Source of the DNA: Bacteroidota bacterium | GTDB lineage: Bacteria; Bacteroidota; Bacteroidia; AKYH767-A; OLB10 | Direction: 5' to 3' | Assembly: GCA_016717725.1 (NCBI GenBank) | Contig: JADKFA010000026.1 | Coordinates: forward strand, 1-41,467 | DNA: 41,467 nt | In this document: in pieces, positions 16,426-25,471 of the stretch | How positions within the stretch are numbered: position 1 is the stretch's first letter | Layout of the letters: each line of letters begins with the position of its first letter | The notes under the pieces: generated by a model | The model's input: the letters and a program-made list of their open reading frames with translations, nothing else | Database searches by the model: none | Told to the model about the DNA's origin: nothing | Translations under genes and position numbers: made by a program

Positions 16426-16458
16426 GGACGTACAGCTTGCAGCTGTTTAATTACGTCC
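16426..16458. repeat. Nested inverted repeat between two minus-strand genes
   Basis: GGACGTA (16426-16432) pairs with TACGTCC (16452-16458), and inside them ACAGCT (16432-16437) pairs with AGCTGT (16441-16446). It would be one long palindrome but for five extra bases (TTAAT). It lies just after the membrane-protein gene that ends at 16470 and may end its transcript. Confidence 0.65.
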
Positions 16459-16469
16459 TATAAATTTTA

Positions 16470-16832
16470 TCAATCTAAATCTTTACTGCGAAACACAACC
16501 CTTCCCAACCTCGCTACCACAAACGGAATCAAGAAAAACAGCAAAGCCGCCAATCCCCAAAAAACATAAGGTCCATTTTCGGCTTCTATCACTTCTTCAT
16601 TCACCAAAAAGCTGATGAAAGGATCTACACCGAAAAGTAGAATTAAGATGAGTAACAGAATACCAACGATCATGGCGAAATAGTAGGCTTTGCGATCTTT
16701 TATTTCCTGATTTGGATTTTTCTTTTTTAAGCGTCGCAATGCAGTCTTGACCAAAATAGCCCAGGCAAAGAAGAAGAGTACCCAAGAGAGCCACTCTAAG
16801 AGCAAAGTAATGGTTGCTGATGATCCTTCCAT
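16470..16832 (-). CDS. Small membrane protein of unknown function
   Basis: 120 aa with three hydrophobic segments (about residues 8-30, 48-70 and 88-108) separated by a Lys/Arg-rich loop (RRLKKKNPNQEIKDRK), suggesting a cytoplasmic loop. I do not recognise the family. It starts 3 bases after the Mpo1-like gene ends and is surely co-transcribed with it. Confidence 0.7.
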   Translation of the reverse strand: MEGSSATITLLLEWLSWVLFFFAWAILVKTALRRLKKKNPNQEIKDRKAYYFAMIVGILLLILILLFGVDPFISFLVNEEVIEAENGPYVFWGLAALLFFLIPFVVARLGRVVFRSKDLD

Positions 16833-16835
16833 TTT

Positions 16836-17285
16836 CTAAACCATGAACCCTACCTTTTTGTAGATTTTAGTCATTAACCACGCTGGACCAATCAACAAAA
16901 ATTGTAAATCTTTTAAGAAAGAAGGCTTCTTACCTTCAATTTTATGTCCCCAAAATTGACCAATCCAGGCAGAAACAAATAAAACTAAAAAAATGGTAAA
17001 GCGATGTTCATAGTAGTGTATGTTGATGTAGAAGGCAATGGTAATACAAATCATTCCCCATATCAACATGCCAATCCACAATGTTTTTGATAATATAAAG
17101 TAATATACGGTGAGTAGAACAAGAGATAGAATGGCTAAATTCCCAACTATTGGTACGGTGATGCAGAACAAAAATTCAACGATACTGAAGAAGATCACAG
17201 GGACACAAATCCAATGAATTAGAATATTTTGAGGGTGCAAATGGCTTTCAGAATATTCATCTAAGAGTGATTGAAGTGTGCGCAT
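16836..17285 (-). CDS. Mpo1-like (DUF962/YGL010w family) membrane protein
   Basis: 149 aa with about four membrane segments. YSESHLHPQNILIHWICVP near the N-terminus and WIGQFWGHKIEGKKPS near residue 107 are the two His-containing signatures of the DUF962/Mpo1 family. Yeast Mpo1 is an iron-dependent dioxygenase in 2-hydroxy fatty acid alpha-oxidation, and the histidines needed for metal binding are present here. Bacterial members are mostly untested, so a lipid-oxidation role is inference. First gene of a two-gene unit, divergent from the lipoprotein gene. Confidence 0.82.
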   Translation of the reverse strand: MRTLQSLLDEYSESHLHPQNILIHWICVPVIFFSIVEFLFCITVPIVGNLAILSLVLLTVYYFILSKTLWIGMLIWGMICITIAFYINIHYYEHRFTIFLVLFVSAWIGQFWGHKIEGKKPSFLKDLQFLLIGPAWLMTKIYKKVGFMV

Positions 17286-17322
17286 AACAAATTATTTAAA
17301 TATTTTCAAAATTAATAGATAA

Positions 17323-18744
17323 ATGAATGCTTGCAACCACTATTTTTGGTTCATGCGAATATTTCTGCTATTATGCTTGGTGGTGATCATTTCTTGCTCA
17401 GGTAAGAAAACGGAACCTACGAAGGTTGATTCTAGTTCTGAAGTCTCCCCTGCCCCTATTGAAAAAGCTGGTCACGCTTTTAGCGATCAGCCGTGTCAAC
17501 TCGATGCGAATCTTCATTATTCAGTTTACTATCCTGCCTCTTTCTCTTCGAAGGAAAAGCTCCCTATTTTGATTTTGTTTGATCCCCACGGTGATCCTGA
17601 TTTACCTCTGCAGAAATATAAACCTTTAGCGGATACTTATAATTTCATTTTGATTGCATCTAAGGATTCGAAGAATGGCAACAACGCCGAGCAAACAGCA
17701 AATATTATTCAGTCGATGTTGTATCAATGCCTCCTCATAGAAAAGGTAGATACGAATCAAATTTTCGCTGGTGGATTTAGCGGTGGGGCTCGGGTTGCAT
17801 CGATGCTAGCTCTTTCAGCATCGGGAGTAAAAGGTCTTGTTGTTTGTGGTGCCGGAATTCCTGCAGGTTCATGGACAGGAGTTCCTCCGCACCTAATTGT
17901 GGGAATTGCTGGGAATAGTGATATGAATTTGTCGGAGATTTTAAATTTCAATACACAGGATCCTCGCATGATGAGTCGCTATCAAACCATCCGCTTCTCT
18001 GGCGAACATGCCTGGCCACCTTCTTCTATAATGGAAAATGCTTTTATAGCTTTTAGAGCTATAGCGCAACGCGATCGTTTTACTCCTGTTAATACGAAAG
18101 AATTGGAGGCTGGACTTGTATTTTTGATTCATCAGTCCGATTCTGTTTCAAATGTGATTGAAAAAGTAGAGCTGTATAAAAACATGGTGAAAAATTTCCA
18201 AGGAATGTTGAACACAAAGAATGTGGAAGCGTCCTTGCAAAAGTTGATGAATTCCATTGAGTATAAACAAGGGCTTTCAGTCGAGAGCGAATTTAAACAG
18301 ATTGAATCAAAGAAGCGGGATTATTTCCTTCGTGCCTTAGGAGCAAAAGATACAGGCTGGTGGAAAACGGAATTTAAACAATGGGAATCTGTGAAAACGA
18401 CTAAAAGTCCGCAAGCATTTGAAGAGATGAAAAACCGTGTTCGGGGTGTAATCAGTCTTTCAACTTATATGTCGTTGAACCGTGCTATTGCAGCAGTGCA
18501 TAAGGAGCAGAGTGTTTATTTTGCTAACATCTATCGATTGGTGGATCCTCTGAATAGCGAAGCATGGTATTTGTCAGCGGTGAGTGCCGCTATGGAGGGT
18601 AATAGAAATGATTGTTTTCGTTATTTAGACGAGGCCATCAAAAAAGGTTTTCATGATGTTGCACGTTGCAAGACAGAGGCCGCATTTATGTCTTTACAAA
18701 GTGATATTCAGTTTCAAGAAAAAGTTAATCAGATATATAATTAA
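17323..18744 (+). CDS. Lipoprotein with alpha/beta-hydrolase domain
   Basis: 473 aa from ATG 17323; ATG 17353 (MRIFLLLCLVVIISCSG) gives a proper lipoprotein signal and is the likelier start. The lipobox Cys is in ISCSG. YSVYYPASFSSKEKLPILILFDPHGDP and FAGGFSGGARVASMLAL (nucleophile Ser in GFSGG) show an alpha/beta-hydrolase fold like PHB-depolymerase or feruloyl-esterase relatives. The catalytic His may be in FSGEHAWPP. The C-terminal ~200 residues are helical, with a TPR-like end (NSEAWYLSAVSAAMEGN). It is probably anchored at the outer or inner membrane, facing outward. It is followed after 2 bases by the ATP-grasp-like gene, so the two form an operon. Confidence 0.72.
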   Translation: MNACNHYFWFMRIFLLLCLVVIISCSGKKTEPTKVDSSSEVSPAPIEKAGHAFSDQPCQLDANLHYSVYYPASFSSKEKLPILILFDPHGDPDLPLQKYKPLADTYNFILIASKDSKNGNNAEQTANIIQSMLYQCLLIEKVDTNQIFAGGFSGGARVASMLALSASGVKGLVVCGAGIPAGSWTGVPPHLIVGIAGNSDMNLSEILNFNTQDPRMMSRYQTIRFSGEHAWPPSSIMENAFIAFRAIAQRDRFTPVNTKELEAGLVFLIHQSDSVSNVIEKVELYKNMVKNFQGMLNTKNVEASLQKLMNSIEYKQGLSVESEFKQIESKKRDYFLRALGAKDTGWWKTEFKQWESVKTTKSPQAFEEMKNRVRGVISLSTYMSLNRAIAAVHKEQSVYFANIYRLVDPLNSEAWYLSAVSAAMEGNRNDCFRYLDEAIKKGFHDVARCKTEAAFMSLQSDIQFQEKVNQIYN

Positions 18745-18746
18745 AT

Positions 18747-19940
18747 ATGATAAAGTCAATTCGTGAGGCATACAATAGTTCATTCACCCAAGAGAAATAT
18801 AAAGGGTTTTTGAAGGATATGAATAGTGCATTCAATTACAATATTGATTTTCGAGTTTCGGAAACACCAGTGTTTATGGACAAGGCATTGAAGCAACTAG
18901 TTGTAAAAGCTGGAGAAGATATTATTGATGTAATTGTTAACCCTAATTTTAAAAAGGAATCTGAAAATGCGATTCCTGACGGATTGAAAGTAAGTAATGA
19001 AGATAGTCACTCCAAACTGATTGCTATTGATTTTGCGATTTGTGAAGACGGTAATGGTGGATTAATTCCTAAACTCATCGAGTTGCAAGGCTTTGCCTCT
19101 TTGTATTGTTATCAGGAGTGGCTTTCTACGATGTACCGAAAACATTTTGCGATTCCAGAAGGTTTCGATAATAAGTTTAATGGGTATACGCATGAATCTT
19201 TTTTGGCAAGAATGAAAGAGATTGTAATTGCAAAACAGGATCCCAATGAAACTATTTTGTTGGAAATAGAACCTTGGAAACAAAAAACGCAAATCGATTT
19301 TCATTGCACGCAAATGTACTTAGGGATTCCAGTTGTTTGTTTAACCGAAGTGATTCGGGAAGGACATCATCTTTTTTACATGAACAATGGAAAGAAAACG
19401 CGTATCCGAAGGATTTATAACCGTGTTATTTTTGATGAACTTCTACAAAGAAAAGATTTGAATTTGCAGTTTAATTTAACAGAAGATGTCGACGTTGAAT
19501 GGGTGTCTCATCCGAATTGGTTTTTTAGAATTTCAAAGTATACCATGCCATTTTTAAGTGGACCCAGCATTCCAACTAGTTATTTTGTACATGAGCTTTC
19601 TTCGATTCCCGATGATCTCGAAAACTGGGTCTTGAAACCATTGTTTAGTTTCAGCGGGCAAGGTGTTGTTTTTGATGTTCAGAAATCAGATATCATCACG
19701 CTCGAAAATCCATCTAACTACATCCTTCAGAAGAAAGTGAAGTATGCAGAAGCATTACAATCGCCTACAGGACCTGTAAAATGCGAAATTCGTCTCCTCT
19801 ATCTCTGGGGCGAAGGGGAAGCACGTCCTACCCTCACCATCAATTTAGGAAGGATGAGCAAAGGAAAAATGATTGGTGTTCGCTACAATGAAAACCTCGA
19901 TTGGGTGGGCGGAACTTCATTTTTTCTCGAAAAAGATTAA
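18747..19940 (+). CDS. ATP-grasp-like protein of unknown substrate
   Basis: 397 aa, cytoplasmic (no signal or membrane segment). ENWVLKPLFSFSGQGVVFD (around residue 292) looks like the ATP-grasp strand-loop with its ATP-binding Lys and Gly-rich loop, NYILQKKVKY the hinge, and CEIRLLYLW...LTINLGRMSKGKMIGVRYN the metal-binding end. The N-terminal half has LIELQGFASLYCYQ, reminiscent of glutathionylspermidine-synthase-like proteins. ATP-grasp enzymes join a carboxylate to an amine or thiol through an acyl phosphate; the substrate here is unknown. The tight pairing with a secreted hydrolase hints that it makes or salvages a compound that the hydrolase processes (inference). Fold assignment moderate. 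Confidence 0.6.
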   Translation: MIKSIREAYNSSFTQEKYKGFLKDMNSAFNYNIDFRVSETPVFMDKALKQLVVKAGEDIIDVIVNPNFKKESENAIPDGLKVSNEDSHSKLIAIDFAICEDGNGGLIPKLIELQGFASLYCYQEWLSTMYRKHFAIPEGFDNKFNGYTHESFLARMKEIVIAKQDPNETILLEIEPWKQKTQIDFHCTQMYLGIPVVCLTEVIREGHHLFYMNNGKKTRIRRIYNRVIFDELLQRKDLNLQFNLTEDVDVEWVSHPNWFFRISKYTMPFLSGPSIPTSYFVHELSSIPDDLENWVLKPLFSFSGQGVVFDVQKSDIITLENPSNYILQKKVKYAEALQSPTGPVKCEIRLLYLWGEGEARPTLTINLGRMSKGKMIGVRYNENLDWVGGTSFFLEKD

Positions 19941-19944
19941 CCTT

Positions 19945-20172
19945 TTATTCTGGTTTTGGCTTGGGAGGAGGTAACGCAAAAGCCACCGATTCATGAGCAA
20001 ACTCACCACGATGCGAACTATCGCAAAACGGTTTATTTTGAGAAAGACCACATCGGCATAAAGTAACTACCGTCCTTCCTGCTAAATCATATGGATTTCC
20101 GTTGGCGTCAATAATTTCAAATTCTCCCTCTACGCGAATGGAACCATTCGAGTTTATTTTGATGGTAGTCAT
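19945..20172 (-). CDS. CDGSH iron-sulfur domain protein
   Basis: 75 aa. CRCGLSQNKPFCDSSH (residues 39-54) is the CDGSH signature, with three Cys (39, 41, 50) and one His (54) that hold a redox-active, pH-labile 2Fe-2S cluster. No membrane anchor, so it is cytoplasmic, unlike mitoNEET. The Pro-rich tail PPPKPKPE is probably disordered. It starts 6 bases after the end of the membrane-protein gene on the same strand; its end faces the ATP-grasp gene with 4 bases between the stops. Confidence 0.92.
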   Translation of the reverse strand: MTTIKINSNGSIRVEGEFEIIDANGNPYDLAGRTVVTLCRCGLSQNKPFCDSSHRGEFAHESVAFALPPPKPKPE

Positions 20173-20178
20173 GGCTGT

Positions 20179-20718
20179 TTAGTTTTTTCTTTCGGGTAAG
20201 TAAGTGTACGAGAGCATTAATCCGCAGATGCAAGTACACGACATCATGATGTATAACACCACCATGATGGATTTATTATACGCATCAAAATTCATTTCAT
20301 GCTGAATGATGCCTATTAAGGAAAGGAAATTGGCAATGGTACGTTGGGTAAAAACAACAATTCCACCTAACGACAATCCAAAGCCTATCCAAATAGCCTT
20401 TGCTTTTTTATTGCAATACCATGCTGTGCTCCAAAGTGCAATTCCTAACAGAATCGCTACTATCATCATATTGAATGCTTTTGGTCCAACAATCATATAA
20501 GCTGCTAGTCCATTGATAATTAGCAAAGTTCCTTGAACCACAAAGGCTCGAATATGAGGTAGAGAATGCATATTTGAAAGTGTATAAGGGTATGAAATTA
20601 AGTTATTAAAATCAATCTTCAAAAATTTTGGCGTTATCCAAAGAGCAATAGTGGAAATAATTTGTATAATTAATTGCAAATTAGTGAGTCTTTCCTCTAG
20701 AATCGTTATTTTTGTCAA
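20179..20718 (-). CDS. Multi-pass membrane protein of unknown function
   Basis: 179 aa with five hydrophobic segments (about residues 15-32, 55-77, 80-100, 107-127 and 150-172). No family recognised. ATG 20718 overlaps the -7 element of the divergent glycosyltransferase gene, so an internal start such as ATG 20571 (MHSLPHIR) is possible, though it would lose the first segment. Co-directional with the CDGSH gene. Confidence 0.6.
   Translation of the reverse strand: MTKITILEERLTNLQLIIQIISTIALWITPKFLKIDFNNLISYPYTLSNMHSLPHIRAFVVQGTLLIINGLAAYMIVGPKAFNMMIVAILLGIALWSTAWYCNKKAKAIWIGFGLSLGGIVVFTQRTIANFLSLIGIIQHEMNFDAYNKSIMVVLYIMMSCTCICGLMLSYTYLPERKN
20707..20714 (+). promoter_or_regulatory. Putative -7 element of the glycosyltransferase gene
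   Basis: TATTTTTG fits TAnnTTTG and lies 21 bases ahead of ATG 20736. No good -33 TTTG is seen. It favours ATG 20736 over the in-frame TTG at 20712, which lies within the element. Confidence 0.45.
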
Positions 20719-20735
20719 AATCCGATCCCATCTTA

Positions 20736-22085
20736 ATGACTACCCCTCCTATCCTTGACGAGCTCACTTCTAAAGCAGATTTGCCAAAGATCCTAATGTT
20801 GGGTTGGGAATTTCCACCAGTAATTAATGGAGGACTTGGGGTTGCTTGTCACGACCTTTGCATAGCCCTTTCTAAATACGCTAACGTAACCATGATTATT
20901 CCAAAGTCGAATCCCGACTTTGTAGTGAAGAATTTGAATTTGATTGGCATGAATACCATCGATGCCAAAACACTGAGAAATATTGGTCATACGGATACGT
21001 ATAAGAAAGTGAAGCAGGTTCATTTTATCGACACCCATTTAAATCCGTACTATAACGGTAACGCCTCTCCGCACCATGATCTTCAAAATTTGACAAGTCA
21101 GTACTTAAAGACCGTTAAAATTGGTGATGAAACGGCTGAAGTTTTTCAGATTGATGACCTTTATGGTGGTGATGTAATTGAAAAAGTAACGGTGTTTGGT
21201 AAGTTGGCTGCAAAGTTAGCTTTGTCATTAGATTTTGATGTGATTCATGCGCATGATTGGATGACCATGATTGCGGGTATGGAAATAAAAGCCAAAACTG
21301 GAAAGCCACTCGTTGTACATGTACATTCACTGGAAGTTGACCGTGGTGGACCACAGAGCAAAGGTTGGGTATATCAGGTTGAAAAGCACGGAATGGAATA
21401 CGCCGATTTATTAATGCCAGTAAGTAATTTTACTGGACATATTATTCACGATTATTATCAGATTCCTTGGAGTAAAATCAGACCTGTACACAACGGTATT
21501 CGACCAGTAGAACCTTTCAAAAGTGCTCCTATGTTCAAGGAGAAAATGGTATTGTTTGTGGGTCGATTAACTCGTCAGAAAGGACCTGAGTTCTTTGTGG
21601 ATATTGCTGAAAAAGTTTTGCAAAAAGATCAAAACGTTCGCTTTGTGATGGCTGGTACAGGTGAATATTTCAATCCCTTGCTTGAGCGCGCTGCTCAGCG
21701 TGGTATCGCCCATCGTTTCCACCTCACTGGTTTTTTAAATTTAGATAAAGTGAGAAAACTATTGAGCATTGCAGATGTGTATATCATGCCTTCGGTTTCC
21801 GAGCCATTTGGATTATCGGCCGTGGAAGCTGTTCAGTTTGGTATTCCTGCTGTTATCAGTAAACAATCGGGAGTTGCTGAAGTGTTAAATGGTGCATTAA
21901 AGTTTGATTATTGGGATATCAATCTCGCGGCAGCCTATATCTTGAATCTATTGCACGATCCGGTTCTCGTTGAAAATGTGACCCAAGATGCTTATAAGGA
22001 TCTTGAAAATATCTCTTGGGATCATGCTGCAAAAAAGGTGATTGATGGGTATAATGCCTTTCATTTAATACCAGAAATGGTATAA
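20736..22085 (+). CDS. Glycogen/starch-synthase-like glycosyltransferase (GT-B fold)
   Basis: 449 aa from ATG 20736 (MTTPPILDELTSK). KILMLGWEFPPVINGGLGVACHDL (about residues 18-41) is the glucan-synthase-type donor-binding start with the GGLG-like loop. DVIHAHDWMT lies mid-protein, and the C-terminal domain has LFVGRLTRQKGPEFFVDI and MPSVSEPFGLSAVEA, whose EPFG Glu contacts the nucleotide sugar. The enzyme probably elongates an alpha-glucan from a nucleotide-glucose donor. A GH57 glycosidase gene follows on the same strand; this GT/GH57 pair is the usual storage-glucan set of Bacteroidota. No lesions. Confidence 0.85.
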   Translation: MTTPPILDELTSKADLPKILMLGWEFPPVINGGLGVACHDLCIALSKYANVTMIIPKSNPDFVVKNLNLIGMNTIDAKTLRNIGHTDTYKKVKQVHFIDTHLNPYYNGNASPHHDLQNLTSQYLKTVKIGDETAEVFQIDDLYGGDVIEKVTVFGKLAAKLALSLDFDVIHAHDWMTMIAGMEIKAKTGKPLVVHVHSLEVDRGGPQSKGWVYQVEKHGMEYADLLMPVSNFTGHIIHDYYQIPWSKIRPVHNGIRPVEPFKSAPMFKEKMVLFVGRLTRQKGPEFFVDIAEKVLQKDQNVRFVMAGTGEYFNPLLERAAQRGIAHRFHLTGFLNLDKVRKLLSIADVYIMPSVSEPFGLSAVEAVQFGIPAVISKQSGVAEVLNGALKFDYWDINLAAAYILNLLHDPVLVENVTQDAYKDLENISWDHAAKKVIDGYNAFHLIPEMV

Positions 22086-22119
22086 GCCTTATTTTTTTTC
22101 TCATTTTTTTATGTGAATA

Positions 22120-22146
22120 ACCTATTTTTTAAAAGGTGTTTTTTTT
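22120..22146 (+). terminator. Weak stem-loop with T tract after the glycosyltransferase gene
   Basis: ACCT and AGGT arms with a T/A-rich interior, followed by G and eight or more T. GC-poor, so weak; it may only partly separate the glycosyltransferase from the GH57 gene. Confidence 0.4.
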
Positions 22147-22187
22147 AGAATGAAAATGTATCTTCGTAATTGATAAAGATAAACGCT

Positions 22188-23426
22188 ATGCCATCAGTTT
22201 GCTTCTACTTCCAAGTTCATCAACCCTTCCGACTAAAAAGATATTCCTTTTTTGATATCGGACGCGATCATTTTTATGAGGATGATGAAAAAAATAGATT
22301 GATTCTCGATAAGGTTTCAGAAAAATGCTATCTGAAAACCAATCGAAAAATGCTTGAATTAATTAATCGGCACAAAGGGAAATTTAAAATTTCCTACTCC
22401 ATCAGCGGTGTTGCCATTGAGCAGTTCGAAAAACATCGCCCTGATGTTTTGCAGTCTTTTGTTGATTTGGCTAATACCGGTTGTGTTGAATTTATTTCCG
22501 AAACGTATTATCATTCCTTGAGTTTTATTTATTCAAAGAATGAGTTTCGCAGACAAGTAGAGATGCATAAAGCAAAAATTAAACAGCATTTTAATCAAGT
22601 TCCTAAAGTTTTTAGAAATACTGAGCTCATCTACAATAATGAAGTTGCTTCCGTTGTAGAAAAGATGGGTTTCAAGGCTATACTTTGTGAGGGTGTTGAT
22701 CGTTATTTAGGAGATCGTACTCCTAATTTCTTGTATCAGCCTGCAGGTACATTGAAGATAAAAGCATTTTTAAAAAATTATAGACTCTCCGATGATATTG
22801 CTTTCCGCTTTAGCGATCGCAATTGGGCGGAATGGCCCTTGCAAGCCGATACCTTTGCTTCCTGGGTGCATAAAGTAGCTGGAAATGGTGAAGTCGTTAA
22901 TTTGTTTATGGATTATGAAACTTTTGGTGAGCATCAATGGGAAGAGACTGGAATTTTTGAGTTTCTTGACCATCTCCCCATGGAAATAATGAAGCATAAA
23001 GATTTTGATTTCAAAACACTTTCCGAAGCGGCAGATATGTACAAGGTGCGTGATATTTACGATGTGCCCGATTATTCAAGTTGGGCAGATGCAGAGCGTG
23101 ACTTGAGTGCATGGTTAAGCAATGCTATGGAGAAAGAAGCGGCAGGAAGAATTTATAAGTTGGAAGAAAAAGTCATCAGCACGATGAATCCTGATCTTAT
23201 TGAATTCTGGGGTAAGTTGCAAACGAGTGATCACTTCTATTATATGTGTACTAAATTTTGGAGTGATGGCGATGTACATAAATATTTTAGTCCGTATGAT
23301 TCACCCTATGATGCGTATATTTATTATATGAATGTACTCGCCGATTTTGAAACAACAGTGGAAGAAGCATTGCAAGATATTAAGCCAGTTAAAAAGGCAT
23401 CTCGTAAAAAAGAACCAACTACTTAA
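22188..23426 (+). CDS. GH57 family glycoside hydrolase (alpha-amylase / 4-alpha-glucanotransferase type)
   Basis: 412 aa from ATG 22188; the frame is open upstream from a TTG at 22170, but ATG gives the family start MPSVCFYFQVHQP. GH57 motifs appear in order: HQP (11-13), CVEFISETYYHS (99-110), FRNTELIYN with nucleophile Glu146, and FMDYETFGEHQW with acid/base Asp242. The enzyme cuts or transfers alpha-1,4-glucan chains in the cytoplasm. Its position just after a glucan synthase gene indicates work on an intracellular storage glucan. The Lys-rich tail (PVKKASRKKEPTT) is probably disordered. Confidence 0.9.
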   Translation: MPSVCFYFQVHQPFRLKRYSFFDIGRDHFYEDDEKNRLILDKVSEKCYLKTNRKMLELINRHKGKFKISYSISGVAIEQFEKHRPDVLQSFVDLANTGCVEFISETYYHSLSFIYSKNEFRRQVEMHKAKIKQHFNQVPKVFRNTELIYNNEVASVVEKMGFKAILCEGVDRYLGDRTPNFLYQPAGTLKIKAFLKNYRLSDDIAFRFSDRNWAEWPLQADTFASWVHKVAGNGEVVNLFMDYETFGEHQWEETGIFEFLDHLPMEIMKHKDFDFKTLSEAADMYKVRDIYDVPDYSSWADAERDLSAWLSNAMEKEAAGRIYKLEEKVISTMNPDLIEFWGKLQTSDHFYYMCTKFWSDGDVHKYFSPYDSPYDAYIYYMNVLADFETTVEEALQDIKPVKKASRKKEPTT

Positions 23427-23468
23427 TCGTATTTGCTGAGAATATATTTTCGATAAGAGTTTCACTCG

Positions 23469-25412
23469 ATGGCTACTGGACAAATTGATCATAAGAAAGT
23501 AACTGCTGCTGGAATACTGGTTACTTTAGGTATTATTTATGGTGAGATTGGCACTTCTCCCCTCTATGTAATGAGTGCGATCATAGGTGAACAAGCTATT
23601 GATGAAGATTTAGTATTAGGTGGCTTGTCTTGTGTTTTTTGGACATTGACGATTCTTACAACATTCAAATACATTACCCTCACTTTGCGCGCAGATAATA
23701 AGGGGGAAGGTGGAATTTTTTCTTTGTATGCATTGGTGCGAAAAATGAATGTGAAGTGGTTAGCAATTCCTGCAATGATTGGAGGTGCTGCATTATTGGC
23801 TGATGGTATTATCACCCCTCCAATCTCTGTTTCATCTGCTGTGGAAGGACTCACCATGATCAATCCCGATATTCATACCGTCCCAATTATTATCGGAATT
23901 TTATTCGCTTTGTTTTTTATTCAGCAGTTTGGAACAAAGTTCGTCGGAAGATTTTTTGGACCTGTGATGTTGGTATGGTTTAGTATGTTATTTATTCTTG
24001 GAATCAAGGAAATTTATTTAAATCCTATCGTTTTTAAAGCGATTAATCCCTACTATGCTTTTCATTTGTTGGTGTATTACAAAGAAGGATTTTGGATTTT
24101 AGGAGCGGTTTTCCTTTGTACTACAGGAGCCGAAGCTTTGTATTCCGACCTCGGTCATTGTGGACGAAAAAATATTCGTGTGAGCTGGGGGATGGTTAAA
24201 ATAGCGCTTCTTGCCAATTACTTCGGGCAAGGTGCTTGGCTCTTAAATCATACCGGAAACACATTGAATGGCGCAAAACCATTCTTTGCTTTAATGCCTG
24301 GATGGTTTTTGTTTGCAGGAATTATCATTGCTACGTCAGCGGCAATCGTAGCCAGTCAAGCCTTAATATCGGGAACATTCACTGTGGTGAATGAAGGTAT
24401 GCGTTTGAATTTCTTACCCAAAGGAAGAGTGGAATATCCCACCGATTTCCGAGGTCAAATTTATATTCCTTCGATCAATTGGTTGTTGTGTGCTGCGTGT
24501 ATTGGAATTGTACTTTTTTTCCAAAAATCATCGAATATGGAAGCGGCCTATGGGTTGGCTATCATATTGACCATGATGATGACCACCATCTTATTAAATT
24601 ACTATCTGTATTTAAAAAAATATCCAAAGATTTTTATTTATTCAGTCATTACGATGCTTTCTATTGTTGAAGTTTCATTTTTAGTTGCCAACCTTAGCAA
24701 ATTTTCACAAGGTGGATATGTAACAGTGATTATTGCAGCGCTCATCTTTTTAATGATGTGGGTATGGTATGAAGCTCGAAAAATCAAGAATTCGTTGGTG
24801 GAATTTGTTCCTTTAGCAAAATATGCAGATGTGATTTGTGATGTATCAAAAGACACTACGATCCCAAAGTATGCAACTCATTTAGTGTATTTAACTTCTG
24901 CATATCAGGAAACTGAGGTTGAAAATAAAATCATCTATTCTATATTACAAAAGCAACCCAAACGAGCTGATTTGTATTGGTTGGTTCATGTGGATGTAAT
25001 TGATGAGCCCTACGCAGTAGATTATCGAGTGACGCAACTTGTAAAAGATAAAATTATGCATGTGCGTTTTAAGATTGGCTTCCGTGTAGAGCCACATATC
25101 AATTTAATGTTTCGTCAAGTGGTGCAAGAGTTGGTGAAAAGTGGCGAACTTACCATCACTAGTAATTATATTCCATTGCGCGATTTGCATATTGCAGGCG
25201 ACTTCCGTTTCATTGTTATGGAAAAATTCCTTTCCTATGAAAATACGTTGAATTTCTACACAAAGATGATTCTGAATCTTTATTTTGTGATTAAAAATTT
25301 AAGCATGAATGAAGAAAGAGCTTTTGGACTTGATTCAAGTGCTGTCTTGGTAGAAAAAGTTCCATTGATTGTTACCCCTCCTGGATCTTATGATTTTATT
25401 CGATTAGACTAG
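23469..25412 (+). CDS. kup: Kup-type low-affinity potassium uptake transporter
   Basis: 647 aa, the usual Kup length. VTLGIIYGEIGTSPLYVMSAI is the N-terminal signature; GEGGIFSLYALVRK and LLADGIITPPISVSSAVEGL follow, with twelve membrane segments to about residue 440 and a cytoplasmic C-terminal domain (FVPLAKYADVICDVSKDTT...). It imports K+ with H+. It ends with TAG just before a strong terminator. It follows the glucan genes on the same strand with 42 bases between, probably under its own promoter. Intact. Confidence 0.95.
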   Translation: MATGQIDHKKVTAAGILVTLGIIYGEIGTSPLYVMSAIIGEQAIDEDLVLGGLSCVFWTLTILTTFKYITLTLRADNKGEGGIFSLYALVRKMNVKWLAIPAMIGGAALLADGIITPPISVSSAVEGLTMINPDIHTVPIIIGILFALFFIQQFGTKFVGRFFGPVMLVWFSMLFILGIKEIYLNPIVFKAINPYYAFHLLVYYKEGFWILGAVFLCTTGAEALYSDLGHCGRKNIRVSWGMVKIALLANYFGQGAWLLNHTGNTLNGAKPFFALMPGWFLFAGIIIATSAAIVASQALISGTFTVVNEGMRLNFLPKGRVEYPTDFRGQIYIPSINWLLCAACIGIVLFFQKSSNMEAAYGLAIILTMMMTTILLNYYLYLKKYPKIFIYSVITMLSIVEVSFLVANLSKFSQGGYVTVIIAALIFLMMWVWYEARKIKNSLVEFVPLAKYADVICDVSKDTTIPKYATHLVYLTSAYQETEVENKIIYSILQKQPKRADLYWLVHVDVIDEPYAVDYRVTQLVKDKIMHVRFKIGFRVEPHINLMFRQVVQELVKSGELTITSNYIPLRDLHIAGDFRFIVMEKFLSYENTLNFYTKMILNLYFVIKNLSMNEERAFGLDSSAVLVEKVPLIVTPPGSYDFIRLD

Positions 25413-25421
25413 GATAAAACT

Positions 25422-25452
25422 AAAAAAGGGCAGAAAATTTCTGCCCTTTTTT
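25422..25452. terminator. Strong bidirectional terminator
   Basis: AAAAAAGGGCAGAAA (25422-25436) and its full reverse complement (25438-25452) form a GC-cored stem with A and T tracts outside. It serves kup from the left and the convergent T9SS-protein gene (ends 25472) from the right. Confidence 0.92.
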
Positions 25453-25471
25453 AGTTTATTTAATTTTGATT

